From Actinomycetota bacterium (GTDB taxonomy: Bacteria > Actinomycetota > Acidimicrobiia > Acidimicrobiales > Ilumatobacteraceae): a stretch of DNA of 64,000 nucleotides. Positions 50,256 through 58,042 of the stretch are shown here, one piece after another; positions within the stretch are counted from its first letter, which is position 1; each line of letters begins with the position of its first letter. The notes beneath the pieces were generated by a model. The model made no database searches. It had not been told where the DNA came from and saw nothing but the letters and a program-made list of their open reading frames with translations. A program made the translations under genes and the position numbers. Location of the stretch: positions 1-64,000 of the forward strand of contig CAUJET010000091.1 in NCBI GenBank assembly GCA_963169665.1, given 5' to 3'.

Positions 50256-52178
50256 ATGGGGGTGCGCTGGATTCCGTTCACCCTGGGGGCGATGGTCATC
50301 GCTGCCGTGGTGGCGGTCGACCCGGGCGGGCTCAGCCCGTTCGGACCGACCCGGTGGTGGCTCGTGTCGTCGCTGGCGCTCGCCGCCGGTGGATCGGCCT
50401 GCTGGAGCGCGACGCGGCGTCTCGACCGACGGTCGGCACGGCTCTGGGGCCTCCTCCTGGTACTGCTGACCGTGTCGGCCGTCGTCAACGGCGACACGAA
50501 GGTCGCCCTGCTCGGTCACCCGGTCCGTCACCTCGGACTGCTCACGTGGGGACTGTTCGCGCTCGTGTTCGCAACCGGCCAGCAACTGGTCCGCACCGAC
50601 GATCGGCGGATCGTCGTGCGCTCGACCGTGGTCGCCGCGGTCGGCCTCGGTGCGTGGTGCACCTGGGAGCTCGCCGTCGGGCCTCCGATCGCGCTCGCAA
50701 CCACGACCGAGCGGCTTTCGGGCCCCTTCGGGTCGGCGGCGATGCTGGGGGCGGCATGCTGCCTGCTGACCCCGATCTGCACGATGGTGGTCGTCGACCG
50801 CCACGCGTCCACGTCATGGCGCATCGCTGGTGCGGTGGGCGCCGCCACGAGCGTGCTCGCGCTGATCGGGTCGGGAACCCGTGCCGCCTGGATCGGGATG
50901 GCGATCGCAGCCGCCGTGCTGTTGGTGCGCCGTCGTCCCTCGACGCGTACCGTCCTCGTCGGGGCGGGCTCGGTCGTCGTCGCACTGGCGGTGCTGTCGC
51001 CTCGTCTCGACGACATCGTCGATCGGTCGAACGGCACCTCGTCGCGCCTCGACGAGTGGGCGCTCGCCGGCCGGGTGATCGGCGATCACGTGCCGATCGG
51101 CACCGGACCCGAGGGGTATCGCATCGCTGCCGTCGGAGCGGTCGACGCCGACTACGAACTCGTCCACGGGCGCGATCGCGTGCTTCCCGATCGTGCGCAC
51201 AGCGGACCGCTCGACGTGGCCGCCATCGGCGGATTGCCCGCGGCCACCGCGTACGTGCTGCTGGTGGGCGGCATCGTCTGGCGTGCCGTGCGCCAGATGC
51301 GCGCGGCCGACCCGATGACGACCGGCCTCTCCGTCGCCCTCGTCGCCTACGCGGTGCAGCAACTGTTGCTGTTCCCGCTCGCCGAGTTGGACGGGGTGTG
51401 GTGGCTCGTCGCCGGCATGCTCATCGCTGCAGCGCCCGACCAGGCGATGAACACCGAGGGCACCGCGCCCGCCGCCATGTCAGGAGCGGCGAGAGCGGCG
51501 GCACCGACGTCGATCACGGCGGCACCGACGTCGATTCCGACGGAGGCGACGGACCTCACGGGTGTCGACGCGACGGCGAACACCGGTGCGCCACATGCCG
51601 ATGCGACGTGGGCCGGCGTCCGACGTGGCCGGGTGCGGGCGATGGCGATCGCGGCGTTCGCGCTGGTGCCGGTGGTGTTCGTCGCCGGCGTGCTCGACGT
51701 CGCCGCCGATCGGCAGGCCCGACGAGCGATGACTGCCCGAGACACCGACACTGCGGTGACAGCAGCCGAACGATCGGTCGACCTCCGGCCCGACGATCTC
51801 CGGTACCGGTCGGTCGCGATCGAAGCGCACCGCTCGAGGGGCACGCTCGCCGACATCGACGTCGCCCTCGATCATGCCGACGCCGCGCTCCGATGGTCGC
51901 CCGACGACCCGATCGCCCTCGACGCTCGTGCCACCCTCCTGCTCGATCGAGCGGCGATCACGGGAACGACGGTCGACACCGACGCCGCGGTCGAAGCCTG
52001 GCGGCGACTCGTCGACCGGGATCCGGTTCGAGCCCGATGGCTGGTGCAGTTGGGTCGTGCCGCAGCGCTGGCCGGCGACATCGACGAAGCGCACGCAGCT
52101 CTGACGGAGGCCGCCATGCTGCGACCCGACGACGCATCGATCGCCGCACTGCTCGCCGAACTCGAGGCCCGATCGTGA
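50256..52178 (+). CDS. O-antigen ligase-like polytopic protein with TPR tail
   Basis: A 640-residue protein with about ten membrane segments in residues 1-400, including the Wzy_C-type large extracellular loop with GTGPEGYR and HSGPLDVAAIGGLPA, typical of O-antigen ligase/polymerase folds. After a Thr/Ala/Pro-rich linker with a 21-bp duplicated stretch, a further membrane segment (about 465-485) leads to a C-terminal TPR-like helical region (AERSVDLRPDDLRYRSVAIEAHR, DHADAALRWSPDDP). It may polymerise or ligate surface glycans. TACGGT lies 9 positions before the ATG. The stop overlaps the second sigma-factor start by one base, an unusual link between glycan assembly and transcription control. 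Confidence 0.82.
   Translation: MGVRWIPFTLGAMVIAAVVAVDPGGLSPFGPTRWWLVSSLALAAGGSACWSATRRLDRRSARLWGLLLVLLTVSAVVNGDTKVALLGHPVRHLGLLTWGLFALVFATGQQLVRTDDRRIVVRSTVVAAVGLGAWCTWELAVGPPIALATTTERLSGPFGSAAMLGAACCLLTPICTMVVVDRHASTSWRIAGAVGAATSVLALIGSGTRAAWIGMAIAAAVLLVRRRPSTRTVLVGAGSVVVALAVLSPRLDDIVDRSNGTSSRLDEWALAGRVIGDHVPIGTGPEGYRIAAVGAVDADYELVHGRDRVLPDRAHSGPLDVAAIGGLPAATAYVLLVGGIVWRAVRQMRAADPMTTGLSVALVAYAVQQLLLFPLAELDGVWWLVAGMLIAAAPDQAMNTEGTAPAAMSGAARAAAPTSITAAPTSIPTEATDLTGVDATANTGAPHADATWAGVRRGRVRAMAIAAFALVPVVFVAGVLDVAADRQARRAMTARDTDTAVTAAERSVDLRPDDLRYRSVAIEAHRSRGTLADIDVALDHADAALRWSPDDPIALDARATLLLDRAAITGTTVDTDAAVEAWRRLVDRDPVRARWLVQLGRAAALAGDIDEAHAALTEAAMLRPDDASIAALLAELEARS
51498..51538 (+). repeat. 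21-bp tandem duplication inside O-antigen ligase gene
   Basis: GCGGCACCGACGTCGAT followed by four bases occurs twice in a row at 51498 and 51519, encoding AAPTSIT and AAPTSIP in the linker between membrane and TPR parts. Confidence 0.8.
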
Positions 52179-52798
52179 TGGAACCGAATCCGCCCGATGG
52201 GTGTGTACCGGACGTGGACTTCACGATCGATGCTGCGAACCCACCTGGCACCCCTGGCGCGGTCACTCGAGCCGCCGACGACGCCATCGTCGTCGAGGAC
52301 GTGCGGACTCGGTTCGCCAGCTTCGAGGACTTCTACCTCTCGAGCCGAGCGTCGGTCGGTCGAGCGCTCGCCCTCACCCTGCGCGACGACGATCTCGCCC
52401 GCGAGGCCATCGACGAAGCCATGGCCCGCGCCTACCAGCGTTGGTCGCACGTCGGCCAGCTCGACAACCCCGGCGGCTGGGTCTACCGGGTCGGCCTCAA
52501 CTGGAGCCGCTCGGTCATCCGTCGACTGCGTAGGAACCCGCCCATCTGGATCGCGCAACCGGGCGACGCGCCGGCAGCGGCGCCCACCGACCCGTCGATC
52601 GACGCCGCGCTCGACACCCTGAGCGTCGACCATCGTGCCGTGGTCGTGTGCCGGCTGCTGCTCGGCCTCAGCGAGCAGCAGACCGCCGACGTCCTCGGCC
52701 TCCGCCCCGGCACCGTCAAGAGCCGTCTCGCCCGGGCGCTCGATCGCCTCCAACCACTGCTCGCTCCCCTGCTCACCCCTCCCGAGGAGAACCGCTGA
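52178..52798 (+). CDS. sigma-70 family (ECF-type) RNA polymerase sigma factor 2
   Basis: A 206-residue paralogue of the sigma factor at 47594. Region 2 (FEDFYLSSRASVGRALALTLRDDDLAREAIDEAMARAYQRW and GWVYRVGLNWSRSVIRR) and region 4 (LDTLSVDHRAVVVCRLLLGLSEQQTADVLGLRPGTVKSRLARALDRLQ) align without gaps over most of their length. ATG at 52178 overlaps the O-antigen-ligase stop by one base (TGATG); GTG at 52175 is an alternative. Its own stop overlaps the next start by one base in the same way. Three genes are thus translationally linked. Confidence 0.9.
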   Translation: MEPNPPDGCVPDVDFTIDAANPPGTPGAVTRAADDAIVVEDVRTRFASFEDFYLSSRASVGRALALTLRDDDLAREAIDEAMARAYQRWSHVGQLDNPGGWVYRVGLNWSRSVIRRLRRNPPIWIAQPGDAPAAAPTDPSIDAALDTLSVDHRAVVVCRLLLGLSEQQTADVLGLRPGTVKSRLARALDRLQPLLAPLLTPPEENR

Positions 52799-54789
52799 TG
52801 AACACCCCGCATCGCACCCCCGACCACCAGCACCTCGCCGACCGCCTCGAGCACCGCGCCGGCCACGTCGATCTCGGCCCCCCGATGCTCGACGTGGTGG
52901 TCGCCCGCGGACGTCGCCGGCAGCACCGCCGTCGCACCGCCGTCGGGATGGCCGCAGTCGTCGGCATCGCCGGCGGGTCGGTCGCCGCCGTCGCCGTGCT
53001 CTCGCGGCAGGCCGAACCCGACCGCATCACCGCGGCACCCACCGACGACCCCTCCGGCACCGACCTCGCGGCCGCCAGCACGGTGCCCGGGCCGACGAAC
53101 TCGACGCCGACCGAGGTCGTGCCTGCGCAGTTCGCGCCGTCGCCGTTCGTGTGGAACCGGGTCGACCCCGACAGTGCCGAAGCGGTCAGCTTCTACATGG
53201 GCGCTCCCGACAACACCGTCGCCGGCAGCGGACCGTTCGTGGTGTGGTCGACCGCACCGGCAGTGAGCGATGACTACTCCGGTGTGCTCTGGCGATCCGA
53301 CGACGGCCTCACGTGGGAGCAGGTCGCGTCGCCACCTGCGCTCGTGGGGCGCAACGTCGCCGAACTGAACGGGCGGTTCCTCACCTACGGCACGGCACCG
53401 ACGACTGCTGCGGGCCGGAGGAGCGATCTCGCGATCGGCACCTCCGACGACGCCGGCCGCACGTGGGCCACCACCGTGCTCCCGCTCGACACGAGCGACC
53501 TCCTGGCCGAGCAGGGCGTCACCTCGGTCGGGGTGAACGCCACCTCGATCGCTGCGACGGCCAACGGTGTGTTGGTGAGCGCTCAGGTGACGGCCAACGT
53601 CGACCTCATGTCGAAGCTCCCGACCGACGTACGCGGACTCGGGTGGGAGCTCGTCGAGTCCGGCGTGCGCGTGCCGACCGGCGAAGGCTGCGACCCCGTC
53701 ACCGCCTCGACGATCTCGTTCGGCGGCCCCGTCGCCACCGAAGCCCCCGTCGACACGGCGACGCCGACGACCACGCCCGCACCGGCGTGCGACACCCGCA
53801 TCTTCACGTGGGCGGAACTGGGGATCTCCGAACGCGCTGCGGAGGCGATGATGCATCCCGACGTGCGGATGTTCTTCTCGGCCGACGGCGCCACGTTCAC
53901 CGAGATCGACCCGGTCGGCGTCGACGACGGGGCGACCGACGTGCGCCTCACCTCGCTCGGCGACTCCTTCGTCGCCTCGGTGAACCAGGTGAACCCGGAT
54001 GGCTCGATGTCCACCGCGCTGTCCACCTCCTCCGACGGGCGCGAGTGGGCTTCCCTCGGCTCGGCCCCGGTGACTTGGACGGAAGGGTTCGGCGCCGTCG
54101 GCGACCGGCTCGTCGTCACCGGCTACGACATCGACGCCAACACGCAGGTGATCGCCGTGCGCGATCCGTCGGGCGCGTGGAACACGACCTCGATGAACAG
54201 CTTCGTCCTCCCGAGCGACGGTGTGCAGGCCTCCATGGGCGGCGGTTCGATCGCGATCGGACCGAACGGCATCTCGGTGATCGGTGCGTTGTTCGTCGAC
54301 CCGATCGCCGAGATCGGCGGCGTGACGTTCTCGGTGGACGGTTTCACCATCGAGGTCGACGACACCAGCTACACCCATCGGGTGATCGACGTCGCCACGG
54401 GCGACGTGCTCGCCACGGTCAGCATGGAGGCGTCGTCGAACCCCGAACTCGTGTCGATCGTGTACGGCGACCAGCAACCCGTGATCGAAGTACGCCGCGA
54501 GGCGGGCGGCGACGTGATCGCCACGTACACCTACGACGATCTCTCGAACGCGGTCGCCTCCGCCACCGGTGCACAGCCCGCCGGGCCGAGGATCTTCCTG
54601 ATGCACAGCCGTGACGGTGTCACCTGGTCGCGCGACGCGCTCGACGAGATCGCCGGCGAGGCCGTCACCGGCACCGGTGGCATCCGGTTGACCGACACCC
54701 AGGTGATCGTGGCAGCCAACCTCGCCGGTGAGCGCAACCCCAACGGCACTCCCAAGCAGACCCTCCTCGTCGCCACCCCCACCTCCTGA
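52798..54789 (+). CDS. single-pass membrane protein with Asp-box repeats (candidate anti-sigma sensor 2)
   Basis: The 663-residue paralogue of the protein at 48217 has a short cytoplasmic part with the same PPMLDVVVARGRRRQHRRR-like basic end, a membrane segment at about 47-69, a Ser/Thr/Pro linker and an extracellular propeller-like region with Asp-box turns at about 167-173, 216-223, 361-367, 411-417 and near 600 (SRDGVTW). Shared blocks such as FTWAELGI/LTWEQAGL and VIDVATGDVL/VYDEATGEVL show homology over the full length. It overlaps the sigma-2 stop by one base. A role as membrane sensor and sigma inhibitor is inferred from pairing only. It ends at a large inverted repeat. Confidence 0.75.
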   Translation: MNTPHRTPDHQHLADRLEHRAGHVDLGPPMLDVVVARGRRRQHRRRTAVGMAAVVGIAGGSVAAVAVLSRQAEPDRITAAPTDDPSGTDLAAASTVPGPTNSTPTEVVPAQFAPSPFVWNRVDPDSAEAVSFYMGAPDNTVAGSGPFVVWSTAPAVSDDYSGVLWRSDDGLTWEQVASPPALVGRNVAELNGRFLTYGTAPTTAAGRRSDLAIGTSDDAGRTWATTVLPLDTSDLLAEQGVTSVGVNATSIAATANGVLVSAQVTANVDLMSKLPTDVRGLGWELVESGVRVPTGEGCDPVTASTISFGGPVATEAPVDTATPTTTPAPACDTRIFTWAELGISERAAEAMMHPDVRMFFSADGATFTEIDPVGVDDGATDVRLTSLGDSFVASVNQVNPDGSMSTALSTSSDGREWASLGSAPVTWTEGFGAVGDRLVVTGYDIDANTQVIAVRDPSGAWNTTSMNSFVLPSDGVQASMGGGSIAIGPNGISVIGALFVDPIAEIGGVTFSVDGFTIEVDDTSYTHRVIDVATGDVLATVSMEASSNPELVSIVYGDQQPVIEVRREAGGDVIATYTYDDLSNAVASATGAQPAGPRIFLMHSRDGVTWSRDALDEIAGEAVTGTGGIRLTDTQVIVAANLAGERNPNGTPKQTLLVATPTS

Positions 54790-54916
54790 CCCCTCCGCGT
54801 TGGGTCGTTCCCGCGTCACCACCACGCGTTCGTGCACACACGCATCCCCGGCCCGGGCGCGTGTGTGCACGAACGCGTGGATACGACGCGGAAGTGACCA
54901 AACGCGCTGGGGGTCA
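54787..54916. repeat. stop-to-stop inverted repeat with perfect 22-bp core
   Basis: The perfect core arms are 54822-54843 and 54859-54880 (22 bp, beginning CCACGCGTTCGTGCAC) around a 15-base loop. Similarity continues outward imperfectly to both ends, so arms of 57 and 58 bases match at about 47 positions. The outermost three bases of each arm are the TGA stop codons of the two convergent genes. It fills the whole intergenic space. It could serve as a strong bidirectional terminator or be a former mobile palindrome. Confidence 0.9.
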
Positions 54917-55849
54917 GCGGGGGCGGGGCAGTTCTTGTTCGAGGGTGAGGACGGGTTCGAACAGGTCGCCCAGGTCGGCCACCCGGTCGAGCACGTCGCT
55001 CGTCTCGAACACCAGGCGCAGGTCGCCGTCGGCGCAGCGCTGCACCTCGTCCCAGGTCACCGGTGTGCTCACCCACGGCCGCACCCGGGCACGCATCGAG
55101 TACACGCCGATCGTGGTCTTGTGGCGGCTGTTCTGGCTCCAGTCGATGAAGATCTTCCCCGGCCGCTCCACCTTGGCCATGATCGTCGTCACCCGGTCGG
55201 GCAGCTTGCGCTCCAGCACCTGACCGACCGCGAGCGCGAAGTCGCCGGTGGCCTCGTGGGTGCACGGCGTGTTGAGCGGCACGTACAGCTGCAGTCCCTT
55301 CGAGCCCGAGGTCTTGCAGAACCCCTCGAGGTTCACCGAGGCCAGCACCTCCTGCACCTCGAGCGCGATCTGGCAGCACTCCACCACCGTCGCCGGCGCA
55401 CCGGGATCGAAGTCGAACACCACCGCCCGGGGCGTCTCGAGGTCTGACGACAGCGCCATCGGCACGTGCAGCTCGAGCGCGGCCAGGTTCGCCGACCACA
55501 CCAGCGAGGCCGGTTCGTCGAGCCGGCAGTACCCGATGTCTCCCCCGCGGTCACCCGGCCCGATGGCGGTCTGCACCCAGTCGGGCCGGTGCTTCGGACA
55601 CCGCTTCTCGAAGAAGCCCGGCTTGTCCGCTCCGTCAGGGAAGCGGAGGAAGGTGATGCACCGACCGGCGAGATGCGGCAGCACGAACGGCGCGATGCGG
55701 GCGTAGTAGTCGATCACCTCGGCCTTGGTGAACGCCGGCCCGGGATTGCCGGTCGACGGGTCGCTCGCCGGGTACAGCACCTTGTCGAGGTTGGTGAGCG
55801 TGAGGTCGCGCCCGCCCACGCTGACGGGCGTGCCCTTGCTCGCCGCCAT
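54914..55849 (-). CDS. ligD: LigD-type DNA polymerase/primase domain protein
   Basis: The 311-residue protein is the polymerase (PolDom) module of bacterial end joining: LTNLDKVLYP at the N-terminus, FLRFPDGADKPGFFEKRCPKH in the middle, the catalytic acidic pair in VVFDFDPG and the GSKGLQLYVPL nucleotide-binding motif. It fills gaps with ribonucleotides or deoxynucleotides at broken ends. The ligase and phosphoesterase domains of full LigD are absent here and must be encoded elsewhere. It lies 14 bases after ku in one operon and converges on the sigma/propeller block. Confidence 0.93.
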   Translation of the reverse strand: MAASKGTPVSVGGRDLTLTNLDKVLYPASDPSTGNPGPAFTKAEVIDYYARIAPFVLPHLAGRCITFLRFPDGADKPGFFEKRCPKHRPDWVQTAIGPGDRGGDIGYCRLDEPASLVWSANLAALELHVPMALSSDLETPRAVVFDFDPGAPATVVECCQIALEVQEVLASVNLEGFCKTSGSKGLQLYVPLNTPCTHEATGDFALAVGQVLERKLPDRVTTIMAKVERPGKIFIDWSQNSRHKTTIGVYSMRARVRPWVSTPVTWDEVQRCADGDLRLVFETSDVLDRVADLGDLFEPVLTLEQELPRPR

Positions 55850-55863
55850 CGTTCAGCGGCCGG

Positions 55864-56814
55864 TCACGCGCTCTTGCGGACGCGCTTGGGCTTCGCGATC
55901 GCGGCGGTGTCGTCTTCCGAGGCGTCGGATGCGTCGGCAGCAGCGGCCTTCGACGAGGCCCTCTTCGCGGTCCCCGACGTCGAGGACTTCGCGACGGCCT
56001 CCTCGTGCGGTCCGCCGGCCGGATGCCGCTTGCGCGCGTCCTTGGCGGCCTTCACGCTCGCCTCGAGCGCGGCCATCAGGTCGACCACCTTCGGTGGCGC
56101 AGCGACGGCGGCGGGCGCCTCGAACTCCTCGCCGCCCGCCTTGCGCTCGATGAGATCGAGGACCTGCTCGCGGTACTCGTCGCGATACTTGTCGGGCTCG
56201 AAACTGGCCGACAGGCTCTCCACGAGCGCCTCGGCCATCTTCACCTCCTTCGAGCTGATGTCGATCTCGTCGAGACCCTCGAGCTCGTCGATCGACTCGA
56301 TCTTCACGACCTCGTCGGCGAACACCATCGTGCTCATCAGCAACTTGCCGTCCTGGGCGCGCAGCGCGGCGACGTACTGCTTGTTGCGCATCACGAAGCG
56401 ACCGATCGCGACCTTGCCCGCTTCCTCCATCGCCCGGGCCAGCAGCACGTACGGCTTCGGCGTCTTGTCGGGGGCGACGATGTACGGCGTGTCGAAGTAG
56501 ACCGGGTCGATCTCGTCGAGGTCGACGAACTCCTCGAGGTCGATGCTCTTGGTGGCCGACGGGATGAACGGTTCGAGCTCGTCGGGGTCGACCACGACGT
56601 AACGGCCCTTCGACAGCTCGTAGCCCTTCACGATGTGGTCGTCGGGCACGTCCTCGCCGGTCTCGGCCGACACCTTCTTCAGACGGATGCGGCTCATCGT
56701 GCGGTCGTCCAACTGGTTGAACGAGACGCTCTTCTTGCTCACACCGTGGAAGAGCTTGATCGGGATGGCGACGAGGCCGAAGCTGATCGTCCCACTCCAC
56801 ACTGGTCTCGGCAT
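55864..56814 (-). CDS. ku: Ku DNA end-binding protein
   Basis: The 316-residue protein starts with RPVWSGTISFGLVAIPIKLFHGV, the standard bacterial Ku opening, followed by FNQLDDRTMSRIRLKKVSAETGEDVP and a YVLLARAMEEAGKVAIGRFVMRNKQYVAALR dimer-core block. The last 60 residues are Lys/Ala-rich (KRHPAGG, AKRASSKAAAAD, KPKRVRKSA), the usual DNA-bridging tail. It threads onto broken DNA ends and recruits LigD. ATG at 56814 was chosen; the upstream open frame has no Ku similarity. ligD follows in the same direction. Confidence 0.95.
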   Translation of the reverse strand: MPRPVWSGTISFGLVAIPIKLFHGVSKKSVSFNQLDDRTMSRIRLKKVSAETGEDVPDDHIVKGYELSKGRYVVVDPDELEPFIPSATKSIDLEEFVDLDEIDPVYFDTPYIVAPDKTPKPYVLLARAMEEAGKVAIGRFVMRNKQYVAALRAQDGKLLMSTMVFADEVVKIESIDELEGLDEIDISSKEVKMAEALVESLSASFEPDKYRDEYREQVLDLIERKAGGEEFEAPAAVAAPPKVVDLMAALEASVKAAKDARKRHPAGGPHEEAVAKSSTSGTAKRASSKAAAADASDASEDDTAAIAKPKRVRKSA

Positions 56815-56921
56815 CCCCGTAGTTTGCCCGAAATCGTCCGGTCCAAACAGCCCCGGATCGCACTGCCCGCGATTCGAGTCGGCGCGAACGAGACCGGAGC
56901 AGGATCGGATCGGTGCCGGCG

Positions 56922-57800
56922 TCAGCCGGCGAGAACGGCCCGCGCCACGAGATCGGTGCCGAACGCGGTGAGGATCGCCAGGTAGAGCAGGCCGGTCGCG
57001 GCCATCACGGCGGAGTAGTACCGCTCCTTGAGCGCCAACTTGGTCACGTACACCAGCACGATCGTCGTCACGGCGCACGCACCCCAGAACCAGCCGAGCG
57101 TGCCGTTCCACCCATCGTCGACCTCGCCGCTCCACACCGCGAGCATGCCGGTGGGCAGCAGCAGCGACGCCACCTCGATCGGCCACACCCACCCGAGGGC
57201 ACGCACGAGATCGTTCAGGTGCTTGCGGGGCAGGCCGGGCTGCACGAGATACCAGTGGCCGAGCAGCATCGCATCGGTGACCGCACCCAGGAACAGGGCA
57301 CCGGTGAGCGTGCGCAACAGGGCGACGCCCATGTTCTCGGCACCGCCGGTGCTGGCATCGATGCCGGCGGCGACGAGACCGACGAGACCGATGGCCGGCG
57401 CCACCAGGTCGAGCACCGGTGGGAATTCCGGGCCCGTGGGCGCCTCGGCGTCCACGGTTGCGGTCGCGGTTCGGTCGATGCCGGTCATCTCGGCCACGCG
57501 GGCCGACCGCCGATCGTGCTCGGCCGCCGCACCCGACACGCCGGCCACTTTGCGCTGCACCGACACCACCAGCACCGCCGTCGCCGCGATCGCGACGGCC
57601 AACGCCGAGATGTCGCGCACCGGCACGAAGCCGAACGCCGCACCCGCAGCGAATCCGCCGAGCGCCATCAACAGGTAGGTGCCGCGCAGCAGCCAGCCGT
57701 ACCCGAGACCCACTTCACGACGCCGAGTGGTGAACCAGAGGAAGAACAGACCGCCGACAGACCACTGCAAGAGGACGGTCGCTGCATCGAGCCGGATCAC
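56922..57800 (-). CDS. polytopic membrane protein of unknown function
   Basis: A 292-residue protein with about eight membrane segments in two groups (about 5-85 and 130-290), separated by a cytoplasmic stretch of about 45 residues rich in Arg, Ala and Thr. No known transporter or enzyme motif is recognised. A GHWYLVQPGLPRKHLNDLVRALGW stretch between helices contains His residues that could bind haem or metal, which would fit a role in electron transfer beside the ferric-reductase-like operon across the divergent gap. This is speculation. Start ATG at 57800. Confidence 0.7.
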   Translation of the reverse strand: MIRLDAATVLLQWSVGGLFFLWFTTRRREVGLGYGWLLRGTYLLMALGGFAAGAAFGFVPVRDISALAVAIAATAVLVVSVQRKVAGVSGAAAEHDRRSARVAEMTGIDRTATATVDAEAPTGPEFPPVLDLVAPAIGLVGLVAAGIDASTGGAENMGVALLRTLTGALFLGAVTDAMLLGHWYLVQPGLPRKHLNDLVRALGWVWPIEVASLLLPTGMLAVWSGEVDDGWNGTLGWFWGACAVTTIVLVYVTKLALKERYYSAVMAATGLLYLAILTAFGTDLVARAVLAG

Positions 57801-57827
57801 GGGGCCTCGCAGGGATCAATCACTGAA

Positions 57828-57867
57828 GGGAGGCTAACGACGTGCCGATGGACTTGTGAAGCCTCCC
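57828..57867. promoter_or_regulatory. 8-bp inverted repeat in divergent region
   Basis: GGGAGGCT (57828-57835) and AGCCTCCC (57860-57867) are perfect inverted copies 24 bases apart, upstream of both the polytopic membrane protein and the ApbE operon. It may be an operator or RNA hairpin. Confidence 0.35.
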
Positions 57868-57928
57868 GCCGGGGCGTGCTTCATCGTCTCCTCATCATCC
57901 GCCGCGCATCATCCAGGAGTGCCCTCCC

Positions 57929-58042
57929 ATGACGACCCCTGCCATGACGACACGTCTCCTCGCCGCTCGAGCCGTCGTGGCGGTCGCGGTGCTGGCCGCC
58001 ACGGTCTCGCTGTTCGTCACGGCACTGGACGCAGCCGGATGA
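57929..58042 (+). CDS. 37-aa single-pass membrane peptide
   Basis: ATG at 57929 has AGGAG 9 bases upstream and opens a 37-codon frame ending in an ATGA overlap with the next gene. The product has Arg near its start (TTRLLAARAVVAVAVLAATVSLFVTAL) and is nearly all one hydrophobic helix. The good ribosome-binding site and the stop-start overlap argue that it is translated. I do not know the family; it heads a putative flavin-electron-transfer operon. Confidence 0.6.
   Translation: MTTPAMTTRLLAARAVVAVAVLAATVSLFVTALDAAG

Noticed and set aside
52483-54870. 795-codon minus-strand open frame antisense to the sigma-2/propeller block
   Set aside because: Its translation is His/Arg/Gly/Val-rich with no motifs, typical of an antisense shadow at high GC, whereas the plus strand encodes clear sigma and Asp-box motifs.
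44596-54902. Shared word GTGACCAAACG before the malic enzyme and in the large inverted repeat
   Set aside because: An 11-base match between two places is not rare in a GC-rich 64-kb window and the surroundings do not align.
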